Source: Betaproteobacteria bacterium
GTDB lineage: Bacteria; Pseudomonadota; Gammaproteobacteria; Burkholderiales; Casimicrobiaceae
Assembly (NCBI GenBank): GCA_027492485.1
Contig: JAPUER010000058.1
Location: forward strand, 64,619 to 128,618
DNA: 64,000 nucleotides
Direction of reading: 5' to 3'
Both the position numbers and the translations under genes were made by a program. The stretch's first letter is position 1, and every line of letters starts with the position of its first letter. Below are positions 46,102 to 54,344 of this stretch, piece by piece. The notes beneath the pieces were generated by a model. That model did no database searches, was not told the origin of the DNA, and worked only from the letters and a program-made list of their open reading frames with translations.

Positions 46102-46869
46102 ATGCGGCTTGCCAATCTTTACCCGTCGCTGCGCGGCAAACATGTGTTCGTCACCGGGGGCGCCACCGGCATCGGCGCCACGCTGGTCGAGGCCTTCGTC
46201 GTGCAGGACTGCCAGGTGAGCTTTCTCGACATCGACGACGAGGCTGCCAACGCGCTACGGGCGCGGCTCAACGCGAAAGGGCGGCTGCGTTACTGGCATT
46301 GCGACATCCGCGACGTGGCCGCATTGCAGGAGACCATCGCCACCGCGGCAAAGGCGCATGCGGGCCGCCTCGACGTCTACATCGGCAACGCCGCCAACGA
46401 CGTGCGCCACGCCTTCGACGAACTGACGCCGGACTACTGGGACAACAACCTTGCCATCAACCTGCGTCCGCAGGTGTTCGGCGCCCAGGCCGCTGCCCGC
46501 GCGATGACCGATTCCGCCGCCGGCGGTGCCATCCTGATGATGGGCAGCGTCAGCTGGATGCGCCGGCGGCCGGGCTTCGTCAGCTACACCACCAGCAAGG
46601 CGGCGATCCACGGCCTCACGCGTACGCTGGCGCAGGAGCTGGGCGGGCGCAACATCCGCGTCAACTGCGTCGTGCCCGGCGCCATCCGCACGGCCAAGCA
46701 GATGGCGCAGGTGGTGACGCCGCAACTGGAGCAGGAGTTTCTCGACCATCAGGCGCTCAAGTTCCGGCTCGACGCCGAGGACGTCACCGCGATGGCATTG
46801 TTCCTCGCCAGCGACGATGCGCGCGGCTGTTCCGGGCAAGCGTTTATTGTTGATGGCGGGATTTCCTGA
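46102..46869 (+). CDS. SDR sugar dehydrogenase
   Basis: A 255-residue short-chain dehydrogenase: VFVTGGATGIG (TGxxxGxG), GNAAND (in place of NNAG), the serine in MGSVSWM, the YTTSK (YxxxK) motif and NCVVPGAIRT. The sequence is closest in kind to NAD(P)-dependent aldose 1-dehydrogenases of the non-phosphorylative pathways (rhamnose, fucose or arabinose). It begins 20 nt after the lactonase gene, so dehydrogenase and lactonase act on the same sugar. Confidence 0.88.
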   Translation: MRLANLYPSLRGKHVFVTGGATGIGATLVEAFVVQDCQVSFLDIDDEAANALRARLNAKGRLRYWHCDIRDVAALQETIATAAKAHAGRLDVYIGNAANDVRHAFDELTPDYWDNNLAINLRPQVFGAQAAARAMTDSAAGGAILMMGSVSWMRRRPGFVSYTTSKAAIHGLTRTLAQELGGRNIRVNCVVPGAIRTAKQMAQVVTPQLEQEFLDHQALKFRLDAEDVTAMALFLASDDARGCSGQAFIVDGGIS

Positions 46870-46887
46870 AAATCGGTCGCGGCAACC

Positions 46888-47008
46888 AGCAGCTTTCGGC
46901 TGCAATGACGGTGGCAATGGGGCAGCAGCCGAAAATCACGTGAAGTCGACTTCATGCCATTTTTCGTATTGAGCCCCGATTGAATGGGGCATTCAACAGA
47001 AAGCTGCT
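46888..47008. repeat. Dispersed intergenic palindrome, copy D
   Basis: An imperfect palindrome of 121 bp centred on AAGTCGACTT (46943-46952). Its termini are an exact 10-bp inverted repeat: AGCAGCTTTC (46888-46897) and GAAAGCTGCT (46999-47008). The right arm carries a GCCCC-GATTGAAT-GGGGC hairpin (46973-46990). It fills the gap between the SDR and mutarotase genes, ending 4 bp before the mutarotase ATG, so it would form a long stem in the message. Confidence 0.8.
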
Positions 47009-47012
47009 TTAC

Positions 47013-47891
47013 ATGACCGCCACTATTCCCGGCTTGCGTTTCGGCGAATTTCAGGGCTTCCCGGCGCTGCTCATCAGCACGCCGTTCTCGCGCGCCGCGA
47101 TCAGCCTGTTCGGCGGCCACGTGCTGTCGTGGACGCCGCAGGGCTTCGACGACGTGCTCTGGCTGTCGCCGGTCAGCAAGCGCCCGCCGGACCCGATCCG
47201 CGGCGGCATTCCCGTCTGCTGGCCGTATTTCGCCCGCCAGGGGCAACCGGACGACGCGCCGATGCACGGTTTCGCGCGCACCGCGCAGTGGCAGGTCACG
47301 CATGCGCAGCAGAACGCGGACGGCGAGATCGTGCTGGCGATGGCGCCGCCCGAGTTCGGCGAGGTGCCGATGAACCTGATGCTGACCATGCGCATCGGCC
47401 GCGCGCTGGAGCAGGCGCTGACCACGGTCAACCTGAGCAGCGAAACGGTACGCTTCACGCAGGCGCTGCACACCTACTTCCGCGTCGGCGACGCCGAACG
47501 CATCCGCGTCACCGGACTCGACGGCCTGACCTACGCCGACAAGTTCGACGATTTCAACGAACACCGGCAAAGCGGCGACTGGCTGCTGCACGGCCCGCGC
47601 GACCCCGGCCGCAGCGACCGCATCTACATGAATGCCGGCAACCGCTTCGAGCTGATCGATCCGGCGGCGCAACGCAAAATCACGCTAACCACCGGCGGCA
47701 GCAAGACGCTGGTGGTCTGGAACCCTGGCAGCGAGTGGATCAAGACCTTCGCCGATCTGCCCGGCGACGGCTGGAAGCATTACGTCTGCCTGGAAGCCGC
47801 CAACTGCGGCAACGACGTGATCGAACTCGGCCCCGACGATTCGCACGTGCTGCAGCAGACCATCACCTGTGCCGCCCTGACCAATCACTAA
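47013..47891 (+). CDS. D-hexose-6-phosphate mutarotase-like (aldose 1-epimerase) protein
   Basis: A 292-residue protein of the YeaD-type aldose 1-epimerase family: LLISTPFSRAAISLFGGHVLSWTP, VLWLSPVSKRPPDPIRGGIPVCWPYFARQ, and MHGFARTAQW with the conserved histidine, then ALHTYFRVGD and an ETVRF/E-like catalytic region. It interconverts sugar anomers, supporting the adjacent sugar pathway. The ATG at 47013 follows copy D directly and has no evident Shine-Dalgarno. A TTG at 46980 inside the repeat was rejected. Confidence 0.88.
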   Translation: MTATIPGLRFGEFQGFPALLISTPFSRAAISLFGGHVLSWTPQGFDDVLWLSPVSKRPPDPIRGGIPVCWPYFARQGQPDDAPMHGFARTAQWQVTHAQQNADGEIVLAMAPPEFGEVPMNLMLTMRIGRALEQALTTVNLSSETVRFTQALHTYFRVGDAERIRVTGLDGLTYADKFDDFNEHRQSGDWLLHGPRDPGRSDRIYMNAGNRFELIDPAAQRKITLTTGGSKTLVVWNPGSEWIKTFADLPGDGWKHYVCLEAANCGNDVIELGPDDSHVLQQTITCAALTNH

Positions 47892-47933
47892 CCGCCTGAC
47901 CCCGTCGCGGCCATTGGGCCGCGCCGCTCCGCC

Positions 47934-49007
47934 ATGACCGCCACCCACGACACCACCCGCATCGACGACACCCGCATCTCCCGCGTGCGCCCGCTGCTCA
48001 CGCCGGCCTTGCTGGAGGAAAAACTGCCGGTGCCGGAAGCGGCCGAGCAGCTGGTCGAAGCGAGCCGCGCCGCCATCTCGCGCATCCTGCACGGCGAGGA
48101 CGACCGCCTGCTGGCGATCGTCGGCCCCTGCTCGATCCACGACCACGATCAGGCGATGGAATACGCCCGTCTGCTCAAGGCCGAAGCCGACGCCCACGCC
48201 GCCGATCTGCTGGTCGTCATGCGCGTCTACTTCGAAAAGCCGCGCACCACCGTCGGTTGGAAGGGCTACATCAACGACCCGCATCTCGACGGCAGCTTCG
48301 CCATCAACGAAGGGCTGGAGATGGCGCGGCGCCTGCTGCTCGACGTGCTCGCCGCCGGGCTGCCGGTCGGCACCGAGTTTCTCGATCTGTTGAGCCCGCA
48401 GTTCATCAGCGACCTCGTCACCTGGGGCGCGATTGGCGCCCGCACCACCGAGAGCCAGAGCCACCGTCAGCTTGCCAGCGGTTTGTCCTGCCCGGTCGGC
48501 TTCAAGAACGGCACCGACGGCAGCGTCAAGATCGCCGCCGACGCCGTGCTCGCCGCGCAGGCCAGCCACGCCTTCATGGGCATGACCAAGATGGGCCAGG
48601 CGGCCGTGTTCGAGACGCGCGGCAACCGCGATTGCCACGTCATCCTGCGCGGCGGCAAGGCGCCCAACTACGACGCCGCGTCGGTGCAGGCCGCCTGCGA
48701 CGCGCTGACGGCGGCGAAACTGCGGCCGCAAGTGATGATCGACCTTTCGCATGCCAACAGCAGCAAGCAGCATCGCCGCCAGATCGAAGTTGGCAGCGAG
48801 GTGGCAAAGCAGATCGCGTCCGGCGACCGGCGCGTGGTGGGCGTGATGATCGAAAGCCACCTGCATGAAGGGCGGCAGGACATCGTGGCTGGCCAGCCGC
48901 TGGCCTGGGGTGTATCGGTGACCGACGCCTGCATCAGCTTCGAACAGACGCGCCCGCTGCTGGCGGAACTGGCGGCGGCGGTGTGCCACCGGCGCGCGGC
49001 GAAGTAA
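47934..49007 (+). CDS. aroG: 3-deoxy-7-phosphoheptulonate synthase, class I
   Basis: DAHP synthase condenses phosphoenolpyruvate and erythrose 4-phosphate, the first step of aromatic synthesis. The 357-residue protein is of the E. coli AroFGH type: LLAIVGPCSIHDHDQAMEYA, MRVYFEKPRTTVGWKGYINDP, GARTTESQSHRQLASGLSCPVGFKNGTDG, VILRGGKAPNY and DLSHANSSK. The metal ligands (Cys, His, Glu, Asp) are in these segments. Which of aroF, aroG or aroH it corresponds to in feedback is not decided by the sequence. Confidence 0.93.
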   Translation: MTATHDTTRIDDTRISRVRPLLTPALLEEKLPVPEAAEQLVEASRAAISRILHGEDDRLLAIVGPCSIHDHDQAMEYARLLKAEADAHAADLLVVMRVYFEKPRTTVGWKGYINDPHLDGSFAINEGLEMARRLLLDVLAAGLPVGTEFLDLLSPQFISDLVTWGAIGARTTESQSHRQLASGLSCPVGFKNGTDGSVKIAADAVLAAQASHAFMGMTKMGQAAVFETRGNRDCHVILRGGKAPNYDAASVQAACDALTAAKLRPQVMIDLSHANSSKQHRRQIEVGSEVAKQIASGDRRVVGVMIESHLHEGRQDIVAGQPLAWGVSVTDACISFEQTRPLLAELAAAVCHRRAAK

Positions 49008-49035
49008 GCGTCGCTACCGGTCGAAGCAGGCGCCG

Positions 49036-49365
49036 TTACCGGCTTGGGGCCGGTGCCACCGGGGCGCGGGCGACGCGCTTCGTCTGCTGGTAGGCGCGCG
49101 CCTCGGCGCGGGTTACCACGCCGTCCTGATTGCGGTCCATCAGGTGAAAACGTTTGCAGATGCGCGGCGTCCTGCCAGCGCAGGCTTCGGATTTGCTCAG
49201 GGCGCCGTCGTGGTCGCTGTCGGCCTGCGTGAACGGGCGTTTGCCGACACCGGGCGTGCCGGGAGCACCCACAGCCGAGCTCGACAGCGGCACCGACAGC
49301 GCAAACGCAAAGGCGAACAGCGCAGACACCTGCGCTGTTCTGACCGTAGCCGACCTGATCGTCAT
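49036..49365 (-). CDS. Small exported EF-hand protein
   Basis: A 109-residue protein with an N-terminal signal sequence (QVSALFAFAFALSVPLSSSAVG) and two EF-hand loops, DSDHDGALSKSE and DRNQDGVVTRAE, predicted to bind calcium. Two cysteines lie between them. The C-terminus is Arg/Ala/Pro-rich. It is followed upstream by another EF-hand gene on the same strand (19-bp gap), so they are probably co-transcribed. Function is unknown. Confidence 0.75.
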   Translation of the reverse strand: MTIRSATVRTAQVSALFAFAFALSVPLSSSAVGAPGTPGVGKRPFTQADSDHDGALSKSEACAGRTPRICKRFHLMDRNQDGVVTRAEARAYQQTKRVARAPVAPAPSR

Positions 49366-49384
49366 TGCCTGCCCGACGCGACGG

Positions 49385-49897
49385 TCAGTGCGTGCGCCAG
49401 CCGCTGACTTCTTCGCGCGTCAAATAGCCGTCGCGATTGCGGTCCATGAAGCCGAAGTTGCGCTGCCAATGCGGATAGGCCGCCGCTTCCTGATACGAAA
49501 TGAAGCCGTCATGGTCGACGTCAGCGTAGTCGAAGGCTTCGCTTGCCACGGGAGTCACGTTGACGGCCATCGGGCTCGCATAGCCATACGCCACGGGGGC
49601 CGGCGGTGCGACGTAAGTGACTGTCGGCGCGGCATAAACCGGCGCGGTCGCCGCGTAGGCGATGCCGCCAATGGCGGCCGCGATGAACACCGGCGCGATC
49701 CAGCGTCCGCCCGACCAGTAACCCTGACGCCAGTAGCCATGCCGGTACCCGGGCCCCGGCGCCACATAGGCCGGACGCGCATGACCGCCGCCGACGACCA
49801 CCGGGCCGCGATTGAAATGCTTGCCACCGTCTGCGCTGGCTGCCGTTGCGGCGACGGCCGCGAGCACCGCAGCACCGAGAGCGATCAACTTGTTCAT
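49385..49897 (-). CDS. Exported EF-hand protein
   Basis: A 170-residue protein starting at an ATG with a strong AAGGAG ribosome-binding site. A signal peptide (LIALGAAVLAAVAATAASA) is followed by a Gly/Tyr/Pro-rich region and a hydrophobic segment (WIAPVFIAAAIGGIAYA), which may be a membrane helix. Two EF-hand loops near the C-terminus are DVDHDGFISYQE and DRNRDGYLTREE. It pairs with the next EF-hand gene. Function unknown. Confidence 0.75.
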   Translation of the reverse strand: MNKLIALGAAVLAAVAATAASADGGKHFNRGPVVVGGGHARPAYVAPGPGYRHGYWRQGYWSGGRWIAPVFIAAAIGGIAYAATAPVYAAPTVTYVAPPAPVAYGYASPMAVNVTPVASEAFDYADVDHDGFISYQEAAAYPHWQRNFGFMDRNRDGYLTREEVSGWRTH

Positions 49898-50104
49898 AAG
49901 AAAACTCCTTGTTCGGGTTCGGGCACGCTGTCCCGATGGCTTGTCAACGGATTAGACGCAGCCGTGGCGGACAAAACGACATCGGCGTTACAAATGATTA
50001 CGACTGACTATCACGGCCGCAGCGCCCTGGCCTGCTGGTAAGACTCGGCAAAACGCCTATAAGTTCCGTAAAATCAAGGGTTTCCAGCCGTTACAGACAT
50101 TCCC

Positions 50105-51736
50105 GTGACCGCCACGCCGCACACGGCCGAAGTCGCGCGCCGCCGCACTTTCGCCATCATTTCCCACCCCGACGCCGGTAAAACCACGCTGACCGAGAAG
50201 CTTTTGCTGTTCTCGGGCGCCATTCACGTCGCCGGCAGCGTCAAGGCGCGCAAGGCGTCGCGCCACGCGACCTCGGACTGGATGGAGATCGAAAAGCAGC
50301 GCGGCATCTCGGTCGCCTCGTCGGTGATGCAGATGCTCTATCGCGAGCACGTGATCAACCTGCTCGACACGCCCGGCCACCGCGACTTTTCGGAAGACAC
50401 CTATCGCGTGCTGACCGCCGTCGACAGCGCGCTGATGGTCATCGACGCCGCCAACGGCGTGGAAGCGCAGACCAAACGCCTGATCGAGGTCTGCCGCCAG
50501 CGCGACACGCCGATCATGACTTTCGTGAACAAGATGGACCGCGAAGGCCGTGACCCGATCGAGCTGCTCGACGAGATCGAGAGCGAGCTCGGCATGCCCT
50601 GCGTGCCGATGACCTGGCCGGTCGGTCAGGGCAAGGCGTTCGGCGGCATCATCAATCTGCGCACGCAGACGATGCGCGTGTTCAACCCCGGCGAGGACAC
50701 CGTCGAGGCGTCCGCGGCCGAGGAGATTCCGCTGTCCGACACCGCGACACTCAAAGCCCGCTTCGGCAGCGATTTCGAGCACGCGATGGCGAACATCGAG
50801 CTGCTCGCGGGTGTCGCGCCCGCGTTCGACCGCGAGGCCTTCCTCGCAGCGAAGCAGACGCCCGTGTTCTTCGGCTCCGCCGTCAACAATTTCGGTGTGC
50901 AGGAAGTGCTCGACGCGCTGGTCGATCTGGCGCCGCCGCCGCATCCGCGCGCATCGAGCAACGCCGATGGAACGCTTACCGAAATTGCGCCCGACGCCGA
51001 AGGCTTTTCCGGCGTCGTGTTCAAGGTGCAGGCCAACATGGACCCGCAGCATCGCGACCGCATCGCCTTCGTGCGCGTGTGCTCCGGCAAGTACGAATCG
51101 GGCATGAAACTAAAAGTCGTGCGCAGCGGCAAGGAGATGCGCCCGACCAGCGTCGTCACCTTCCTGTCGCAGCGCCGCGAGGCCGTCGACGAGGCCTACG
51201 CCGGCGACATCATCGGCTTTACCATCCACGGTGGCGTGCAGCTCGGCGACACCATCACCGATGGCGCCACGTTGCAGTTCACCGGCCTGCCGTTCTTCGC
51301 GCCCGAGCTGTTCCAGACCGTCGAGCTCAAGAATCCGCTCAAGAGCAAGCAGTTGCAGCAGGGCCTCGCGCAGCTCGGCGAGGAGGGCGCGATTCAGGTA
51401 TTCAAGCCGCAACTCGGCTCGTTGATGCTGCTTGGCGCGGTGGGCCAACTGCAATTCGAAGTCGTACAGCATCGGCTGTCGACCGAATACAAGGCCGAGA
51501 TCGCGCTCAAGGGCAGCCAGTTCGTCGGCGCCCGCTGGGTCACCTGCGACGACCCGGTCGAGATGAAGAAATTCATGGACTACAACGCGGCCAAGCTCGC
51601 CTACGACGCGGCCGACACGCTGGCCTATTTGCTCACGTCGAATTACGACCTGCGCCTGACACAGGAACGGCACCCGAAGATCCAGTTCCATCCGCTGCGC
51701 GAGCATGCCGGGTTGAAGCTGGAGCAGGCGGCGTAG
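50105..51736 (+). CDS. prfC: Peptide chain release factor 3
   Basis: RF3 is the GTPase that recycles RF1 and RF2 after termination. The 543-residue protein shows ISHPDAGKTTLTEKLLLFSGAIHVAGSVKARKASRHATSDWMEIEKQRGISVASSVMQ, LLDTPGHRDFSEDTYR and TFVNKMDREGRDP (the G1 to G4 motifs), plus the C-terminal RF3 region with QLGSLMLLGAVGQLQFEVV. The start is a GTG at 50105, and no clear Shine-Dalgarno is seen. The CCCTCTCCC repeat follows the stop by 8 bp. Confidence 0.96.
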   Translation: MTATPHTAEVARRRTFAIISHPDAGKTTLTEKLLLFSGAIHVAGSVKARKASRHATSDWMEIEKQRGISVASSVMQMLYREHVINLLDTPGHRDFSEDTYRVLTAVDSALMVIDAANGVEAQTKRLIEVCRQRDTPIMTFVNKMDREGRDPIELLDEIESELGMPCVPMTWPVGQGKAFGGIINLRTQTMRVFNPGEDTVEASAAEEIPLSDTATLKARFGSDFEHAMANIELLAGVAPAFDREAFLAAKQTPVFFGSAVNNFGVQEVLDALVDLAPPPHPRASSNADGTLTEIAPDAEGFSGVVFKVQANMDPQHRDRIAFVRVCSGKYESGMKLKVVRSGKEMRPTSVVTFLSQRREAVDEAYAGDIIGFTIHGGVQLGDTITDGATLQFTGLPFFAPELFQTVELKNPLKSKQLQQGLAQLGEEGAIQVFKPQLGSLMLLGAVGQLQFEVVQHRLSTEYKAEIALKGSQFVGARWVTCDDPVEMKKFMDYNAAKLAYDAADTLAYLLTSNYDLRLTQERHPKIQFHPLREHAGLKLEQAA

Positions 51737-51744
51737 CGCTTCTT

Positions 51745-52079
51745 CCCTCTCCCTTGAGGGGAGAGGGCTAGGGAGAGGGTGATGGTCAATGAAGATTGAT
51801 CTTTGCCACCAACGCGCTCATGCCGCGCGGGCAGTTACCTTTTCGCTTCGCCAAAAAGGTAACCCAAAAAGGCGACCCCAACGATTCGCCTGTTTCCTCC
51901 GGTGCTCGCGTTTCGCGGGACGAATCGCGACCATAGGAGCGATTCGGTCAAGTGTGCGCCGGGAACGCATCTACGGCCGCGAAACACTCCGCTCCTCGGG
52001 GCGAATCAATGGGGACCCGTCGGGCGATACTTGATCGCTTCGCGATTGACGTACGAGGCCCCGGATGCAAGCATCCGGG
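51745..52079. repeat. REP-like hairpin block downstream of prfC
   Basis: A 351-bp gap full of hairpins. CCCTCTCCC (51745-51753) pairs with GGGAGAGGG at 51759-51767, and GGGAGAGGG recurs at 51771. GTTACCTTTT (51834-51843) pairs with AAAAGGTAAC (51854-51863). CCCGGATGC (52060-52068) pairs with GCATCCGGG (52071-52079). An ORF at 51789-52034 with reading AVTFSLRQKGNPKRRPQRF is a repeat-derived frame seen widely in proteobacteria, not a gene. Confidence 0.75.
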
Positions 52080-52087
52080 CTACGCGG

Positions 52088-52603
52088 CTATTGCTTAGAG
52101 CTGATAGGGACGGTCTTCCAGTTGAACCCAACCACACTACCGGACTGGTCATACCAAACCGTAATCAGGTACTCGCGTTCTCGTGAGGCAGTCGCGTTGG
52201 CCGGCACTGTAAGCAGTTCGCTGACGCCGGCTGTCATCAACGCCAAGCTCGCAGATTCGCCTGCATCATGCCCGCCACGAATAGCTCCTCGGAAACGGTA
52301 TGTTTCGCGCGTTGACCAAGTTATCACTGGCCAATCGTCTTTGTAGCTATTTGGAGTGCGAGTTACAACCCGCCTCACCAAGATATATGAGTTTCTCTCG
52401 TAAGTTTTGATATGCGAAATGCTATGCGACTCAGGTATCGGCTCCGCGGAAAGAGCGTTGCCCAACTTTGCGCGGACAATCTCGCGTGTCGCTCCTCTTG
52501 GAAGAAGGTCCTCGGCGCTTGTGGTTGTAGCTGAGAGCAGCGCGGCGGAGCAGCCTGTGAGCAGCACGCAAACGAATATGATGGCTCCTTGCCGTATGGT
52601 CAT
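52088..52603 (-). CDS. Hypothetical lipoprotein
   Basis: A 171-residue protein with a lipoprotein signal (IIFVCVLLTGC, lipobox LTGC). The mature part has LPRGATREIVRAKLGNAL, which is like the short helix in BamE/SmpA-type lipoproteins, then a mixed beta region ending YLITVWYDQSGSVVGFNW. No known family was firmly recognised. Base composition is lower in GC than the neighbours, suggesting an acquired gene. It stands alone between REP-like repeats. Confidence 0.6.
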   Translation of the reverse strand: MTIRQGAIIFVCVLLTGCSAALLSATTTSAEDLLPRGATREIVRAKLGNALSAEPIPESHSISHIKTYERNSYILVRRVVTRTPNSYKDDWPVITWSTRETYRFRGAIRGGHDAGESASLALMTAGVSELLTVPANATASREREYLITVWYDQSGSVVGFNWKTVPISSKQ

Positions 52604-52639
52604 CGCATCAGTGCTCCAGATAGTGGTTTAACTGTATCG

Positions 52640-52831
52640 TTGTATCGTAGCCCGGATGCTCGCAGCCGGGTTTCTGCGCTCCTATCAACGTGCGCATTCG
52701 AGTGCGCAACGCGCATTGGTAGTACGGCGTCATCGGCGGTCGTTGCAACAGTTCCACTCATGGAACGTCGGCATTCGACGCGCGACAACAAACATGCATA
52801 GTTACAGCATTCGGTTCGCACGTTACGCGCC
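52640..52831. other. Gap with a partial REP-like sequence
   Basis: GTAGCCCGGATGCTCGCAGCC (about 52650-52670) resembles one half of the CCCGGATGC hairpin at 52060. The minus-strand frame at 52600-52845 has no protein features and was rejected. Nothing else is supported. Confidence 0.4.
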
Positions 52832-53983
52832 ATGAATACTCCCACTCGCCCCCTCCGCCTCGCCCTCCTAGGCGGCGGCCCCGCCTCATGGATCGGCGGC
52901 CAGCATCGCCGTGCTGCGCAGTTCGATGGTTGCTGGCAGGTCGTGGCGGGTGTGTTCTCGTCAAAGGCGGAGCGTTCGCGTGAGGCGGCTGGGGCGCTGG
53001 GGCTCGATCCCGCACGCGGCTATGCCGATCTGGCGCAAATGATCGCCGCCGAGAAGCAGCGTGCCGACGGCATCGACGCCGTCGCCATCATGTCGCCGAA
53101 CGATACCCATTATCCCTACGCCGCGATGGCGCTCGATGCCGGCCTCGACGTGATCGGCGACAAGCCGGTGAGCACAACGGCAGCCGAGGCGCGCGATCTC
53201 GCGGCGCGTGCGCGAGCGAAGCAGCGTGTGTTCTGTGTGACGCATGGCTATTCGGCGTACCCGATGACGCGGCACGCGAAGCAGCTGATCGCCGACGGCG
53301 CGATTGGTGCCGTGCGCTTTGTGCAGGTGGAATACATCCAGAGCGGCCTCGCCAGGCCCATCGAGCAGGGCGCCATGACCGACAGCCAGCGCTGGAAGTT
53401 CGACGCCTCGCGCAGCGGCCTGGCGCTGGTGTTCTCCGCCATCGGCTGCCACGCGCAGCATCTGGCGTGCAATGTGTCGGGCGTCGCGATCGAAGCCGTC
53501 AGCGCCGACGTCGGCGCGCTGATGCCGGGCCGCACCGTCACCGACACCTTGCTCGCCAGCCTGCGTTTCGCGGGCGGCGCACGCGGGCAATACGCGATCA
53601 CGCAGGCCGCGGCGGGCAGCGAGAACGACATCCGTCTGCGCGTCTACGGCGAGCGCGGCCATCTCGACTGGTCGCACCGCAACTCGGGCTATCTGCAACT
53701 CAACCTCGAAGGCGAGCCCGCGCGCACTATCGGCCGCGGCGACCCAGGTCTGCCGCCGCCCATCGTCAAGCTGAGCCGCACGCCGCGCGGCCACCCCGAA
53801 GGCCTGCTCGAAGCCTTCGCCAACCTCTACCGCGAAGCGGCCGAAGCGATCCACGCGCGCAACGCGGGCACGCCGCTCACGCAGGTGAACTTTCCGACGA
53901 TTGAGGATGGCGTCGAGAGCATGCGCTTCATCGAGGCCTGCATTGCGTCGCATGCGGCGAACGGGGTGTGGACGGCGGTGTAG
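52832..53983 (+). CDS. Gfo/Idh/MocA family oxidoreductase
   Basis: A 383-residue NAD(P)-dependent oxidoreductase. The N-terminal Rossmann fold has LALLGGGPASWIGGQHRRAA, then DAVAIMSPNDTHYPYAAMALDAGLDVIGDKPVSTTAAEARDLA, with the EKP-type DKP catalytic motif. The C-terminal domain is the usual dimer beta-sheet (VQVEYIQSG, RLRVYGERGHLDW). Substrates of the family are sugars, inositols or bile pigments. Its neighbours give no clue. Confidence 0.9.
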   Translation: MNTPTRPLRLALLGGGPASWIGGQHRRAAQFDGCWQVVAGVFSSKAERSREAAGALGLDPARGYADLAQMIAAEKQRADGIDAVAIMSPNDTHYPYAAMALDAGLDVIGDKPVSTTAAEARDLAARARAKQRVFCVTHGYSAYPMTRHAKQLIADGAIGAVRFVQVEYIQSGLARPIEQGAMTDSQRWKFDASRSGLALVFSAIGCHAQHLACNVSGVAIEAVSADVGALMPGRTVTDTLLASLRFAGGARGQYAITQAAAGSENDIRLRVYGERGHLDWSHRNSGYLQLNLEGEPARTIGRGDPGLPPPIVKLSRTPRGHPEGLLEAFANLYREAAEAIHARNAGTPLTQVNFPTIEDGVESMRFIEACIASHAANGVWTAV

Positions 53984-54344
53984 CGTCGCCGTTCGTGCGT
54001 CGACAGGATCACCACTAACCAACGTGCCGGGTTGCCGCGTTGTTGGAGCGGGCTTGCCCCCGAAAAGCGGCCGTAGCGGGCAAGCCCCCACCCCCACCCC
54101 CGTTCACGCGAAAAATTGCGCCGGGGCGGCAGGTAACCCCCACCTTCCCGGCTGAAGCACCGCTTCGGCTTTGCTAAACCTGCCGATCGTTCACTGACCG
54201 TTTGTTGCGTTGTTCGCAATTTCGGCGCCGATCGTTTTCTGCACTGACTGTTTGACGCTTTGCTGCGCCGGGTCGTGCTGGAAGGGGGGCTCCCAGCGTT
54301 CCATCGTCCTGGCCGATTTCAATTCCTGAAAGGCAGGCTCACTC
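53984..54344. other. Gap between oxidoreductase and DUF2087 genes
   Basis: Contains a REP-like hairpin (54048-54090), a CCCCCA-type run (54085-54101) and two imperfect direct repeats, GATCGTTCACTGACCGTTTG and GATCGTTTTCTGCACTGACT (about 54184 and 54230). No gene or promoter could be supported. Confidence 0.5.
54048..54090. repeat. REP-like inverted repeat (GCGGGCTTGCCC type)
   Basis: GCGGGCTTGCCCCC (54048-54061) is complementary to the GCGGGCAAGCCC at about 54076-54087 around a 15-nt loop. It is the same family as the pair at 54997-55080, and resembles REP elements of Pseudomonas. Confidence 0.6.

Noticed and set aside
46980-47012. TTG start for the mutarotase inside palindrome copy D
   Set aside because: The residues have no family match; the ATG at 47013 begins the conserved region.
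51789-52034. Small frame reading AVTFSLRQKGNPKRRPQRF
   Set aside because: It is translated from a dispersed repeat common in proteobacteria, not a gene.
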